Of a DNA stretch of 64,000 nt, positions 1 through 11,719 are shown piece by piece. The DNA is from Narthecium ossifragum (taxonomy: Eukaryota > Streptophyta > Magnoliopsida > Dioscoreales > Nartheciaceae). Position numbers and translations under genes: made by a program. How positions within the stretch are numbered: position 1 is the stretch's first letter; every line of letters starts with the position of its first letter. The DNA is taken from positions 2,056,001 through 2,120,000 of the forward strand of contig OY986969.1 of the NCBI GenBank assembly GCA_963920575.1, written 5' to 3'. The notes beneath the pieces are model-generated. The model was given only the letters and a program-made list of their open reading frames with translations, had not been told where the DNA came from and ran no database searches.

Positions 1-409
1 TAAGATCTAATGTTTAGGTGTGACTACATCCTAATATCTAAAACAGCAATAAGTAATTAAAATATTGCTCTTACATACTCAAGAAGAGAAGGCCAAAGAA
101 GAAAGCATACAGAGTACTATCCGATATGAGACAAGTATCAAAAAATGGATATCTTATGTTATTAAGTATCTCAATCAAGTGGTTGCAAACTAGGATTAAG
201 ACTAAAAGCATTCATCAATTGCCTAGAAATAATGAAAAAGGAGAATTAATTAGATAAAAAAACAGGTTCACCGGCTCAATAAAGATACTCCAAACAGTCT
301 GGAAAATAAATATGAAATATGTCCACACAAACCTGCACATCTCAGAAACTGCAGAAAAGAATATACACATATGATGAAGATTATGGATTTCTAGACGAGA
401 GCGGCATAC
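1..409. other. AT-rich sequence downstream of exon 3 of the partial DDA1-like gene
   Basis: This should be intron 3 of the minus-strand gene at 410-3349, because that gene's third exon ends in a GT donor at 409-408 and has no stop codon. I found no convincing further exon here, so the 3' exon or exons probably lie beyond the left edge. Confidence 0.5.
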
Positions 410-3349
410 CTCTTGCCTTTGTTGCTCGCTGCTATGACCTTAGAAGCAGCTTTCTGCTCACTCTGATTCAGTTGCAGGGCTCTAATTAATATATTCTGAT
501 TGTTTGTTTTGATGCATTGTTCCTCTAAACAGAGAGAGAAAGAAGAAAATTCATTTCTCAGTCATGATTGTTTCATATCTTACACTAAAAGTTTGTTGTG
601 CTAAGTAGAAAGTCAATCAGAGAGAGATGATTCATATAAAAGACCATCAACACAGACCTTTTAGCAAAATATATGCAAATTAAACTAAAGATTATTTTAT
701 GCATAATCAAGATTAGAGGAAAATAAGGCAAGGAGGCAGGATAGATTCTTGCCAAAAAAATTGGTATGACTAGAAGAAATGCACATACTGGAAAGCAGCT
801 TGCTCTCACACGTTTGCTATAAAACTGATACTACTTTGCAATTTCATCCAGGACATTTAAGCTAAATGAACAAAAAAGAGCCTGAAAGGGACCTGACAGG
901 GCACCTATTCCACTCCGGTCACATAAGGCTAACATGCATAAATGTAGGCATTATCATTACTCAGAACACGACAATCCTTATCAAGCCTAACCTACAAAAT
1001 AAAGTTTTAGCACATACCTTGAAAACATATGTAGGTTTTGTTATCGAGGCCTTACATTTGCAAAACAAAGGATGTGAATGGAAAAACTCTAGGTAATTCT
1101 ACACCTTGCATCATGGAACTAAAAACTGAAGTTGTTTCAAACTTGAGCATAGTTGAATTATTTTAAGTCCAACCATGGAATTCTTGTTCATAGAGTTTAT
1201 CAGTATGTTGCCCACAATAATATAATAAAATAATAGAAAGTTCCTTCATATGCTTTCATGTCAACTAGGCCAGACAATATACATGAACAATTATCCATAT
1301 TTTCAACCTACAAAAACACATAACTAATAACAACCAACTCCATCTCCAAATATTTATGGTTATGCTTTTGACATTACGGTCTCCTATGTTGTAAATTGTT
1401 CTTTATTTTAAAGATGAGATCAAACTAAAGATTTCCAGATGACTTTAAAAAGCTTTACTATTAAAGGGGATAGCTGACTTGTTCCAAGCTATGCAATATC
1501 AGGGTACAAATAAAGTGCAAAGGAGAGGTTGGCGATAGGCAACTTGATGCCTTTATTCAAAAGGGAGCTTTATATGATAAATGAGTATAATTCTAATCAA
1601 ACGCCTCGCTAAAAGAGTAATGATCATGCTAGCATGCTGGAGTATACACCAACCTAATTTGTTTCCTTGGTAAGTACTTTAAACTTACATTTTAATGCCA
1701 AGCATCATTGCCTAAACATGATTTGACATATTAATACCCTGCCAGATATTTACTGATCTTAGTTTTACTCTTTTTATCGTGATTATCAAGTCTACGGCCA
1801 ACAGAATGGAATGCTGGTTTTATGTTTTTAATTATGTCCATGTTTGCTTGACAAAGCAATCTATTGACCTAAGTTGGCTAAAAAACCAAATGGAATGGCA
1901 TACATTAAAACAGACATTCAACAATAGTAAAAATGTGAATCTTTCCTTCACAAGAGCATATTCCATAGAAACCTTGAGATAGTGCCATCTAGTTAGGAAC
2001 ATTGGCTCCATGCCCAATACCTTAGCGAGAAGCCGAGCATCTGAGGCACACATGAGTGCTTGCACTTGCATGCTCAGAGAAAATTTAGCTGGGAAGTGCA
2101 ACTATTTTTCTCCAATTTAGAAGACATACCAGGCCAGGATCAAGTAGAACAAAAGACAAAGGCCTGAGGACAATCAGCAACAATACGTCATTTTGCTTTC
2201 TCATTTCTTCTTTCTTGCTCTTCCCTTTACTATATGTGTTTATTATCTCATGCTACTTTTCTTTTCTCATTTCCTTCAGTCTTTCTCACCATCAAAAAGC
2301 CACCCCATTCTACTAAACTATGAGATCTCTAAAATAAGGAAAATGAGATGTCTCAAGCTTACGATTAAGTTGCACAAAGCTCTCTCTAGAAGGAGAATAG
2401 AAAGAAAATGAAAACTAGCATATCTAGTTTCATAGAAATATCATACTATGAAGCTTACGAACTCCACAGATGACAACCACAAAAAATGACAAGAACAATA
2501 CAGGACACTTAAACAATCATAATTAGATCAGCAACATGGAGCAAATCTAACAAAAGGATCATTCAGACTTCACAACCCCTCTTTTCAATATCAACAGACA
2601 AATGAACTCTCATATAACAGGATCACGCCGACTTCCAGGCATGGTGTGGCTTCCAGGCATAAACGATCCCAACATTCCTTCTGAAGTATACCAAACCTTT
2701 AGACCACGCATGAGCGAATTATCAAGCATAACCATCTTCCATCAAAAAACGAGGGAATGAAATACATGAACACGAAGGAAAAATGATAGCCAATAAGAGC
2801 AAATGAGAAAATATCACAATTAAGAAGACCGTGTTCCTCATCAAACAACCTCCACCAATCTATTAATCTCTGTATCGGACCGAAAGTATCTACCACCTGT
2901 TCATAAATGCGTGGTTGAACATGGTTCAAATAAAACGAAAGGACTATGACAATGCATCACTACACATGGCATAAGAAAGCCAAGATTTCCAATCCCAAAC
3001 ACCAAAAAAGAGACGAGAAACAGAGGGAGAGACCTCGAGGCGAGGTGTCGTGATCGCAGACGTAAACCCGCATGCCACCCTGCAAACAAAACCAAACCTT
3101 ATGAATCCCAGAACCCATAAAGAATTCCATGAACAAACAACCACAACAAAAAGGGCAAAAAAACCCAAATTGGGGATCACATCGGAGAAGGAAGAACAAT
3201 AAACTAGGGTTTAGGTTGAATATTACGAGGCTGGAGGAGAGGACGGTCGAGGAGAAGAACCCGCGGGATGGGAGATTGGCGAGGTACTTCGAAGCGCCGC
3301 CCGGCGCCACCGCTTCCCCCGCCCGAGCGGCGGAGCCCTCCGCCTCCAT
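410..3349 (-). CDS. DDA1-domain-like small protein, partial (exons 1-3)
   Basis: Three minus-strand exons join in frame. Exon 1 is 3227-3349 (41 codons from the ATG at 3349-3347; starts MEAEG, ends SSTVLSSSL). Exon 2 is 3034-3079 (begins GGMRVYVCDHDTSP). Exon 3 is 410-524 (encodes EQCIKTNNQNILIRALQLN and a Lys/Ser-rich tail ending NKGKR). All junctions follow GT-AG and phases match. The pattern CDHDTSP, then IKT, then NILIR resembles the DDA1 (DET1- and DDB1-associated) family of small proteins tied to CUL4-DDB1 ubiquitin ligases. That assignment is from memory and moderate. A gene is strongly supported because the frame is conserved across splice junctions 2.5 kb apart. The protein is incomplete: no stop is seen, and exon 4 must lie left of position 1. 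Exon 1 is very GC-rich, which favours a real start at this ATG. Confidence 0.72.
525..3033 (-). other. Long intron 2 of the DDA1-like gene
   Basis: About 2.5 kb of AT-rich sequence between the acceptor at 526-525 and the donor at 3033-3032. No transposon with clear ends and no further exon could be supported. Short open frames near 1780-2100 show no family signature. Confidence 0.5.
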
Positions 3350-3602
3350 TTGGCGTTTGCAATAGAGGCGACTAGTGGGTCTCAATTGTTTACGATACAA
3401 AGGATACCAGGCCAATACTTCTGGACTTCAACAAAGCCTCTTCCTATAGCCGAATTTACGATTACAATCTAATCTTACAAGACAGATTGGTATATCTAAC
3501 GGCACATAAGATGGTAGAAGAGTTTTATCTAATGATCAAGAAACATCTTCACCACATGAGTTCAGTTATTCCAAAAATACGGTTATCTTTGTTCTACGAG
3601 AT

Positions 3603-3813
3603 GGGTCTTGTTTAGGTCATATCATTGTCTCTATACTACCATCATACCAACGGGTGAGATCTCTTTAGATCTCATCCAATGGTTAAGATCATTATTAACA
3701 GAATCCAAGTCAGCATTTTATTAATGATCTTAACCATTAGATGAGATCTAAACAGATCTCACCCGTTGGTATGATGGTAGTATGGAGACAATGGTATGAC
3801 CTAAACAGGACCC
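3603..3813. mobile_element. Foldback MITE with arms of about 90 bp
   Basis: The left arm (about 3603-3694) begins GGGTCTTGTTTAGGTC. The right arm (about 3720-3813) ends GACCTAAACAGGACCC. The two are near-perfect reverse complements around a loop of about 25 bp. Each arm also holds a small palindrome of the form GAGATCT-N4-AGATCTC. I could not define a clear TSD. A weaker related half-copy lies at about 10450-10530. Confidence 0.8.
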
Positions 3814-4039
3814 CCTGTGGGGGTGGTTATTACGTTTCTTATAAACAAGAATATCTTATCTTTCTTTTTTTCTTTAATCCAAGTAAGCTTTGTTTGCTCA
3901 TTGACATGATTGTACATTCCAGTTTTATTATTTTAGACATGCCATTACCCTCTTGGCATGCAGAAGGTTGCGGCATCCGCATAAAGACGGAGATGTTGCA
4001 TTTTTTTCATTAAAATATATAAATCGTGGATTAATCATG

Positions 4040-4081
4040 ACCAATCAATTAAACCGTGTCAGGGGCACGGGAATCCACTAG
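4040..4081 (+). mobile_element. 3' end of a Helitron (5' end not found)
   Basis: A hairpin CCGTG-N7-CACGG (4053-4070 region) is followed by GAATCCA and a terminal CTAG at 4078-4081. This is the canonical Helitron 3' terminus: a short GC hairpin about 10 nt before CTRR. The 5' end was not identified. Confidence 0.65.
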
Positions 4082-4280
4082 TCTATTATATAATAGCCGA
4101 ATTTAAGATATGATGTTGTATCTATCATCCTTATTTGGAGCCTACATGGAGAGGATTATCCTACGTGGAGCCTACGTGGAGGGGAGTTAGTGGGAGAGAG
4201 AGAGAGGGTTAGTGAGGAGTTATTAGGGAAGATGGGGAGAGAGGGTAGTTACCCTGTCATATGGCAGAGGAACTTACTAG
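4082..4280 (+). mobile_element. Mini-Helitron, abutting the previous Helitron end
   Basis: It begins TCTATTATATAATAG directly after the preceding CTAG. It carries an interior rich in GTGGAGCC and GGTTAGTG, and ends with an imperfect hairpin (CCTGTCATATGGCAGAGG) and CTAG at 4277-4280. The length is 199 bp with no coding content. Similar copies lie at 4472-4652, 34636-34891 and 34908-35096. Confidence 0.65.
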
Positions 4281-4471
4281 TTTATATATATAAGATCATG
4301 TGACAGTTATTTTTATGACTCAGCATAAAATTATACACACGAGACATAAGATTGTAACTAAAAAAAAAGAGAGAGAGGATAGTGGGTTGATGTGATGTAA
4401 GTTATTATAGAGATAGAGGGAGAGAGAAGAGAAAGAGAGAGTGGGGGTGAGCAATTAGACCCACCATCTAG
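4281..4471 (+). mobile_element. Helitron-like copy with decayed terminal hairpin
   Basis: This stretch ends CCACCAT-CTAG at 4468-4471. Its interior (GGATAGTG, TGATGTAAGTTATTATAGAGATAG, a GTGGGGGTG block) matches, in reverse orientation, the element entering from the right edge at 63871. The hairpin seen in that copy is missing here. The 5' boundary is uncertain. Confidence 0.5.
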
Positions 4472-4652
4472 TCATCCTTATATTATGTTATGGTTATAAG
4501 TGAAACTTTTATTGTCTTACGTGGCGGGAGAATGTTTTAGGTGGAGCCTATGTGGCGCCTATATGGCATGATAATCCTAGGTTGAGGGGGGTTTAGTGGG
4601 AGGGAGTTATTTGGGGTGGGGTTGGTGGTTACCCTGCCATGTGCACAACTAG
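4472..4652 (+). mobile_element. Mini-Helitron, abutting the previous copy
   Basis: It starts TCATCCTTATATTATG immediately after the CTAG at 4471 and ends GTTACCCTGCCATG-GCACAA-CTAG at 4649-4652 (181 bp). The interior (GTTATAAGTGAAACTTTTATTGTC, then GGTGGAGCCTATGTGGCGCC) matches the minus-strand copy at 52331-52525. Confidence 0.6.
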
Positions 4653-4882
4653 TAAGATTATATAATATCATATGCATTCTTTCATATAACTGAGGATGGC
4701 TGATTCAAATTATACTGGATATATCATGCGATCGTGATGAAGCCACGTTTAAGAAAGTAACAGGAGGTGGTGGTTACCCGGTGGTTTGGTGGTTACCATG
4801 TGGTTAGGAGAGAGAGAGAGAGGAGTTGTGGGGGTGGTGCTTACCAATGCCAAGTGATACGGAGGCCCACCTAATAGATTTA

Positions 4883-5031
4883 AGGCCCGTTTGAATTGAG
4901 GATATGATAAGTTTGCATAGTAGATGAAGTAAAAATTATGCAAACATTAGATACTTATGTAAGATTATGGATAAAGTGTTTGGATCCATAAATGTGGTTT
5001 ATGTATACTTATCCTCAATTCAAACGGGTTC
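4883..5031. mobile_element. Tourist-like MITE, 149 bp
   Basis: Inverted termini CCCGTTTGAATTGAGGATA (left) and TATCCTCAATTCAAACGGG (right) are flanked by TTA on both sides (4880-4882 and 5032-5034), the TSD expected of PIF/Harbinger elements. Confidence 0.75.
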
Positions 5032-5039
5032 TTATACCA

Positions 5040-5440
5040 TCAGTACAAAAAGCGAAAGGGCACCTCCTTCGTGTTGCTTTTGGCTGCATATATTTGATGA
5101 CTTCTGTTGTTTCCGCCGGGTTCGAAGTTTCAAAAAATGGAATGTTTAGGCGAATTTAGGCATATCCGAATTTGGTTTTGGGCTTTCGGTTTTAGTACTA
5201 GTTTATTGTAAATTTTATTTTCAAAATTTCTATATAAGTAGATGGAAAATTGAAATATATATACCAAAATAAGTTATAAAATAAGAAAGAAATGTTGTAC
5301 ATGTAAATGTTGAACAGAAAAGAATAATCAATGCATGAATGATAGAAGATAGAAGCAGAGGAAAAACGAGGTTTCAATTTCTGTTTGTTTCGAGAGCAGT
5401 GTTTAATCAGTGTCTTAAATTAGCTATTATCTTTTGGGGA
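5040..5440. other. AT-rich intergenic sequence
   Basis: Nothing recognisable apart from a short GC patch at about 5060-5130 that shows no gene signature. Confidence 0.4.
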
Positions 5441-5449
5441 CCTTATAGA

Positions 5450-6405
5450 ATAGTTTTAGGATTCGGAGGCCTGACATAAGCTTAGTTATGACAGGGCCTG
5501 TCATAACAAATCCACATTGTTGATCTCCATTAGTGTATGAAGAATGGCCAAAATTCATTCACGTCATCACCTCCCCACCATCCCTCTCTCTCACTCGTTT
5601 CTCTCCCCCTCTTCTCACCTCACGATCCCGCCGCCCTCGTCGGAGCCCCATCGCCGGCTCGTCTTCCCGCCGCAAGTCCTCGCCGAAGATCCCAACGGCG
5701 AGGAGTTCCAACCTCACTGCCCTCTCCCTCTATTATCGCCGCCTTCGCCGTTCTCCTCCACTTTGGCGTCGTTGGATTCGCCATCGGCGCCAAGGGATCC
5801 TCGCTGGAGATCCCAACGGCGCCGAGTTCAAACCTCACCGATCCCGCCGTTCTCTCCCCCTCTTCCCACCTCACGATCCCACCACCCTTGCCCGGAGCCC
5901 CATCACCGGCTCGCCTCCCCACCGGGAGTTCATCCCAACGGAGTCTATACTCGCCAAAGAAGAGATAGCTAATTAAGCTATATGCGAGGGAGATGGCGTC
6001 CATGTTCGTGCTGGTGGCGGTGTTCGTCTTCGACCTCATTGCCTTTAGGCTAGCCATCGCTGCCGAGCAGCACCGGAGCACTTGGAGAGGAGAACGGCGA
6101 CAGAGGAGTGGAAGAGGGTGGTGAGGTTGGAACTCCTCGCCGTTGGGATCTCCGGTGAGGACTTGCAGCGGGAAGGCGAGCCGGCGATGGGGCTCCGACA
6201 AGGGTGGCGGGATCGTTAGGTGAGAAGAGGGGGAGATAAACGAGTGAGAGAGAGGGATGGTTGGGAGGTGATGACGTGGATGAATTTTGGCCGTTCTTCA
6301 TCCACTAATGGAGATCAACAGTGTGGATTAGTTATGGCAGGCCCTATCATAACTAAGCTTATGTCATGCCCCCGAATTCATAGTTTTATGAGCCCCATTT
6401 TCTAA
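5450..6405. mobile_element. Long-inverted-repeat (foldback or Pack-MULE-like) element with GC-rich arms
   Basis: The left arm (about 5455-5720) and right arm (about 6105-6385) are inverted copies. Each holds GACATAAGCTTAGTTATGA, then GATCTCCATTAGTG, then a GC-rich segment with GCCCCATCGCCGGCTCG and CCCAACGGCGAGGAGTTCC. The GC-rich interior is open in several frames but those frames show no conserved domain. The sharp composition change suggests captured host sequence. Exact ends and TSD could not be fixed. Confidence 0.65.
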
Positions 6406-6425
6406 TTTTGGATTATAGAGCCATC

Positions 6426-6430
6426 AATCA
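6426..6430 (+). repeat. Target-site duplication AATCA (left)
   Basis: AATCA here and at 8998-9002 flanks the solo LTR. Confidence 0.9.
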
Positions 6431-8997
6431 TGTGAGGGCCCGTCCCTCGGACCTGGCTCGACCACGTGGGTCGAGAGCCGGTTTCCTATTGGTTTGGTTC
6501 CGCGTCGGGCACAATCGGGCGATCGTGTGGCGGTTTGGACCCCAGGGGCATTTTGGTAAATATGCCCATGGTGGTCGGTTTCACATCCGCGTTGCACCCA
6601 CGGCCTTGGATTGATGTATGTGGTTGTTTAGGATGGTTAGGTGGACCCTGGGATCGGAAGATCCCAGCTCGGGCTCATGAGCGGGTCGAACGGGCTCTCG
6701 ACCCGTTAGTTGGGCTGCTGGCCCGTTAGTGGGCCTGGCCCGTTAAGGGCCTGATGACTGGGGGTGGTTGCAGCAGTTGGCTCCAACCTACCCGATTTCT
6801 CTTTTCCCCCTCTCTTCTTCTCTTTCTTCCTTCCTTCTTTTCCCTGGTTCTTCTTCCTTCTCTTCTCCAGCCAAGTTTTCCCCTTCTTCTCCCTTCTCCC
6901 TTCTCCTCCGGCTGGATAGACCTTGGAGGACTGAGCTTGAGCAGCGGATCTTCACGGCGCGGTTGGCTGGACGCGTGGAGAAGCTGGGATTGCGTTTAAG
7001 GTAGGTGTTTCTACCTCGATCCTTGGATCGGGTTCTACTAGGTTAGGATGTTTATGGTTGTGCTGTGAATGCCATGTTAGAATGCTTGTAGTCCCTGGTG
7101 TGCAATGTAGGTCATTCCTTGTATTCTTGCTTTGCAAATTCTGGTATTGTAACGGTTCGTTTTCCGTATTGTCGAAGTTTCGTCGGTTTTGGTTTTCCGA
7201 CCTAAAATGGGATTTAACCGTCCAAATATGGATTTCTTCGCATCATTAGATCCCTCACTTCAAAATACACTTGCTTGCAAAGTTTGATTGTATTCTAACA
7301 TGTTTTGATCCTTCAAATCTTAGAAAATGGATTTCCGGAATACTGCGTTTTGAGCTCGACGGTCGATCGGTGCATCGACCGTCAGGCTCGACGGTCGATC
7401 GATGTATCAACCGTCCAGCTTTAGTACGTTTACTTTGGGCCTGACGGTCGACCGTCGGATCGACCGTCGCATCGACCGTCGGGCTCTGTTGAGATTTTGG
7501 GTTCCCAGGGTCGATGGATCGATCGACCGTGGAACCTTAGCTTTTTCGCCATTTACCTGACGGTCGACCATCGGATCGATCGTCGCATAGACCGTCAGGC
7601 TCTGGTTGGTTTTGGGTTGTTCAGGGTCGATGGTTGGATCGACCGTCACCCTTGGTTTTCTTCGTGTAGGCCTCACGGTCGATCCACGGATCGACCGTGG
7701 CATCGTCCGTGGCCCCACGGTCGATGCACGGATCGACCGTGGCCTTTTGAACAGTGTTTTCTGGTTTTTCTTAAATGGCCTTCAATCTTGATTGAATCTT
7801 AAACATATAGGGAAGCTTGTAAGTGGGTTTCATTATGTTTTCAAAGGACTTTCATCGGGTTTGATGTTTGATCCGAGTTTCCTCCCTTTTTGCAAACTTA
7901 TGGTTATGCTTGCATTTAATTCAAGTTTTGATGGAAAATACATGTTTGGTAGAAATTAAATGCTTAATTGTTTGCTTAACCATTAGCTAGCTATGAGTGT
8001 TAGCTAATGAGGAACTGTGTAACCTTAGCCTCTTGCCGGCGAGTGCCGAGGGCTATTGTATATCTGTGGAACTTATAACTGCTGATGTGACATATAGAGA
8101 CATCTAGGGTAGATGTTTGCTTAAGCTCATGCATTGTATGCATTAGAAGCATTTGAGGTTAGGCGGGCGATGTTTTAGGTCGCCGATCCGAGGCTCTCGG
8201 GTAGCTCGGATCTAGCCTTAGGACCGTGGATGGGTAGTCAGGATTAGGGTGTGATCGTTGATCTGAATCTTTGGTGATTGAGGATTGCGATAGTCGGCTC
8301 GAATCTTTGTTTGAGGTTTAGAGGTCGTGTTGTCTTCCAAGCCCAAGTGCTAAGGATGCAACCGAGGAGCTCCCGACGTGGTCCCCAGGCAGTGGTATCC
8401 CTGCTGGGTAAGGGTTAGAGCCTGCATGTTACTGTTTCCGTGGTCCTCCTGGTAACATGTTCAGGAGAGAGGTTTCATGACAGGAGCCCTTGGGACATCG
8501 GTGGGTTATGGGACCCGTGGCATCCTTTAGACTTAGGCTGGGGGACAACACTGTTGTTGTTTTCCTCCCTTCAGTGTGCCGTAGAGTAGAACCCTACTGG
8601 GCTTTTTGCTCATTCCTACCCGGGCTGCGTTTGCAGGTGCAGGCGGCAGTTCCTCCTCGGTGGAGCCAGCAGGTTCGGCTTTTGGCGGCGCGAGTACATC
8701 CAGAGGCGCCTGAGGTTTTGTTGGAGGTTATGATCAGTTGTACTCTTTTTGGATTTATATATATTTATGACTGTTGTACCCCTTTTTGGAGAACCTTTGG
8801 GATGTTGTATAAATCTGTATTTTGAAACTCAGACATTGTAAGACTTGATGTTATATTATGATCAAATCTGTTTAGCCTCTGGATTACTTTTGATTAAATT
8901 GTTTATCCTTTCCGCTTGTACTGCGCCGGTTGATGATGAATAGTGTTAGGACCCTCACGCCCCGTCCTGGATGGGTTTTCTGGGTCGGGGTGTGACA
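6431..8997 (+). mobile_element. Solo LTR, family A (2,567 bp)
   Basis: The sequence starts TGTGAGGGCCCG and ends GGGTCGGGGTGTGACA, flanked by the perfect 5-bp duplication AATCA. There is no internal domain, so this is what LTR-LTR recombination leaves behind. The ends match the reversed outer LTR at 22513-29941. The long LTR and GC-rich ends fit a Gypsy-type element, but no coding region is left to prove the superfamily. A pyrimidine-rich stretch lies at about 6795-6905. A palindromic repeat array lies at 7357-7745. Confidence 0.92.
7357..7745. repeat. Array of ACGGTCGATC...GATCGACCGT palindromes
   Basis: About ten imperfect palindromes of roughly 20-26 bp are built from the half-site ACGGTCGATC and its reverse complement, spaced by ordinary sequence. 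Related arrays are at 19390-19835 and 26335-26715. Open frames across the array are by-products of the repeat. Confidence 0.85.
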
Positions 8998-9002
8998 AAT
9001 CA

Positions 9003-9179
9003 TGCCTTAAAACTCTCGAGGCAATTAAAACTCTAACTTTTAGAGGCCATCCTATTTAATCTCCGATTCAAGTGTAGTGCATTAATAATTATTATTAAAG
9101 CAATAATTAACTTCTAGAGTTATTAAAACACATCTTTTGTGCCTCTTTTAATTCAGGGCGTCGCCTAGTGGTTGGGCCG
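9003..9179. other. Remnant sequence between solo LTR and hAT element
   Basis: This continues the pre-insertion host sequence left of the solo LTR and carries the hAT target at its right edge. No gene is seen. Confidence 0.4.
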
Positions 9180-9187
9180 GCTCTGCC

Positions 9188-10333
9188 CAGTGGCGGATTT
9201 AGAAATTTAAGTAAGTGGAGGCTCAAAAAATTTTCAAGCCTCACTCAAGAGTCGAAGGAATGCCTACATATATAAGGTACCTTGACCAGCTCATTCACTA
9301 ACACAAAATATCAAAATACCAATGTATAAAAATAACTAATAAAAATACATTATAAAAGAAATAAACAAACTAAATCATCACTAATCGTGATAATTGCATT
9401 CTACGGGGCTTTATATTCTGAAGGCGTTGTAAAATAACTTCATCATCAATGGTTTTAAAAATCTCTTTTTCAACAAGACACAGAGGCGGTCTGGGCCATG
9501 GGAAGACCCGTTAATGTTGGATCGTGTATTGAGGCGGAACTACGTGCAATCTTTTATGGGATTACCCGGGCTAGGGAGAAGGGCTATGTGGAGTTGGCGG
9601 TGGAATCTGACTCAAAAATGGCAGTTGACATGTTGCAGAGCAGGATGCTTTGGACTCATTAGGTTGAGTCGGTTTTGAAGGATATTTGGGAGGTGGGGAT
9701 GCACTTCCAGGCTCTTGTTTTTACTCGTCCCCAGAGATCAAAATTATATAGCAGATGGGATAGCACGGTGGTGCCGTCGAGCTCAAGTGCCTCTTTATTG
9801 GGCCTTGACGGATGGCATTACGTCGATAGACAGGTTCTTGTAGTTCCTGTTAGCCAATAGGCTCATCTAATCAAACAAAAAAAAACATACACAACCAAGC
9901 TATCATTCATCCACTCATCACCCATTCTGTTGCGCAAGTCAGTCTTGATGATGTTTCACACGAGTTCTTTGTGCAAGGTTAGGGGTGCTAGAAGACTCCC
10001 CTATATGCTTTCGCTTAATAACATACTTGTCTATGATCCTATAATTATTGAAAAATAATTCACAATAATTATAAAAAGTTGCATAATTCCTTAACCAAAC
10101 ATGAAACCAGTGGCGAATTGGGAGATGAGGTTGGATCCAATCCCATCCCATCTTCTCTTCTCATTTGTAGATAAAGATTTGGATGCCAATCCCATCCCAT
10201 CTCTCTAGCTCTCGTTTCGTTTAACTGCATTTGTGGTTTTTTTTTGCCATGTGTGTGTATACAAAAAAAAAAAAAAATCCAAGGATGAGTGGGGGCGACT
10301 GCCCCCACTCGCCCCCATGTAAATCCGCCACTG
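9188..10333. mobile_element. Non-autonomous hAT element 1 (1,146 bp)
   Basis: The ends are CAGTGGCGGATTTAG (left) and GTAAATCCGCCACTG (right). They are flanked by the perfect 8-bp duplication GCTCTGCC (9180-9187 and 10334-10341), which is diagnostic of hAT transposition. No transposase remains. It carries a LINE RNase H tail (9489-9890) as cargo or a nested insertion, and a second internal terminus-like motif, CCAGTGGCGAATTGG, near 10107. Confidence 0.88.
9489..9890 (+). pseudogene. LINE RNase H tail fragment
   Basis: The reading frame gives an RNase H-like stretch with the acidic motifs IEAELRAI and VESDSKMAVDML, then a stop near 9660 and further decay. An A-rich tail follows at about 9878-9888. 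The order matches the C-terminal RNase H of plant L1 ORF2, as in the full LINE at 53622-59573. It lies wholly inside hAT element 1. I could not identify a TSD for the fragment itself. Confidence 0.65.
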
Positions 10334-10341
10334 GCTCTGCC

Positions 10342-11711
10342 TTTGGGTAAGGTGAAAGCTTGTAAGTACAGTACAGTCTCGTGCAATTGTATCCAAGACC
10401 CGACACATACCTCGCCCGATGGCAATGCTGACTAGGATTTTGATATGAGTGATCTTAATCGGTGGATAATATCTCATCCATTAATATGACGGTAGTATAG
10501 AGAAACGATAGTACCCAAACAGTCTTCCATTGCCTAGCATATCGTATTAGGAGCCCATATTGTGTCTCCTATTTGGGCCCTCAAGATCTCATACCAGGGC
10601 CCAAAATAGAAGTTCAAGGCCTCTAGGTTAAGACAATGTATATGTAAAGCCCAGAGTTGGATGACTTGGATTCTAAGGTCTCATAGCAGGGGCTTCAAAC
10701 TCTGCCAGTGGGTGACAAATTATTTTCCTTTTTATAAGAAAAAAATAAGACATATGCATATCAGTTAATTAAACTTCTTATATTCATTAGGTTTTCACTA
10801 TATATTCACATTAAATTCTACAACGCTGGCCCGTATTCTTTGTCGAAGAAAGCCTATATCTTGATTGGATCGGACATGAGGCTACAAATTTTTACCACTA
10901 TTACCGTGCGCTCACGCGTAGAAAACAAAGGCTTTTACCACTATTATATTACCATCAATAACAACACCGTCCGGTATATATATATTCTGCGAGGTTATGT
11001 TCTTTCTTTGGAACAGAAGCTTATAATTCTTGCATTGCGAAATATTCCACCCGGCCCGAATCAACCAGAGGGATAAATATGTAACGAAATGAAGATTAAT
11101 TGCAAGGGCCTACTTTTAAACTATTATATACCTATCATTGCTTCAACTATTGCAACTGAGATGGTCCCTTGCTTGTCTATTATAATTATCACAAGGGCCC
11201 GGTAGTAGTTGTAGCCTTGTCTCCTTTTGCCTAAACTTAAGCAAAAAAAAGTTGTAGCCTTGTCTGGATGGTGGAGTATCCAGAGTATGTCGATCACATT
11301 CATTCATTTATGCACCTAAAATTGTTGTGGCCAGTCTTGGATGTCAGCAAATAATGAATCATCAGTCACATAAATGAAAAAGGACAATAACTTCATGGCT
11401 TTGTCGAATTTGATTAGATTCTTTTTTTTTTCTGATCGATCTTAATTTCCTTGCAAGCCTGCAACCCAATCCATCAATGATTGAGGTGTGTGTGGTGGTT
11501 GATTAATTCAGTCCATGGATTGGCCCCATGCGAGATTTGTCTACAATTGAGGTGTGCATGCCCTGAGTTGCCTCCTCTCTTATTGATCATGTTCGTTGCA
11601 AAACTATTTTATACACAGCGTTCTACCTATTTATTATTGCTTGTGAATTGCCTGCGAAAAGTATCTTTCACAAGATTAATTTGGAGTCACATTAAATCCA
11701 AATTCATGACT
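10342..11711. other. Intergenic sequence
   Basis: It holds a degenerate half of the foldback MITE family (about 10450-10530) and an A-rich segment. No gene is supported. Confidence 0.45.
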
Positions 11712-11719
11712 CTTAAAAG

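Noticed and set aside
1832..2101. Minus-strand open frame inside the DDA1-like intron
   Set aside because: It has no homology I recognise and no splice borders; AT-rich intron sequence gives such frames by chance.
5533..6301. Proline- and arginine-rich open frames on both strands
   Set aside because: They come from the mirrored GC-rich arms of an inverted-repeat element.
7407..7802. Open frames on both strands through the GGTCGA array
   Set aside because: They follow from the palindromic repeat, lie inside a solo LTR and show no domain.
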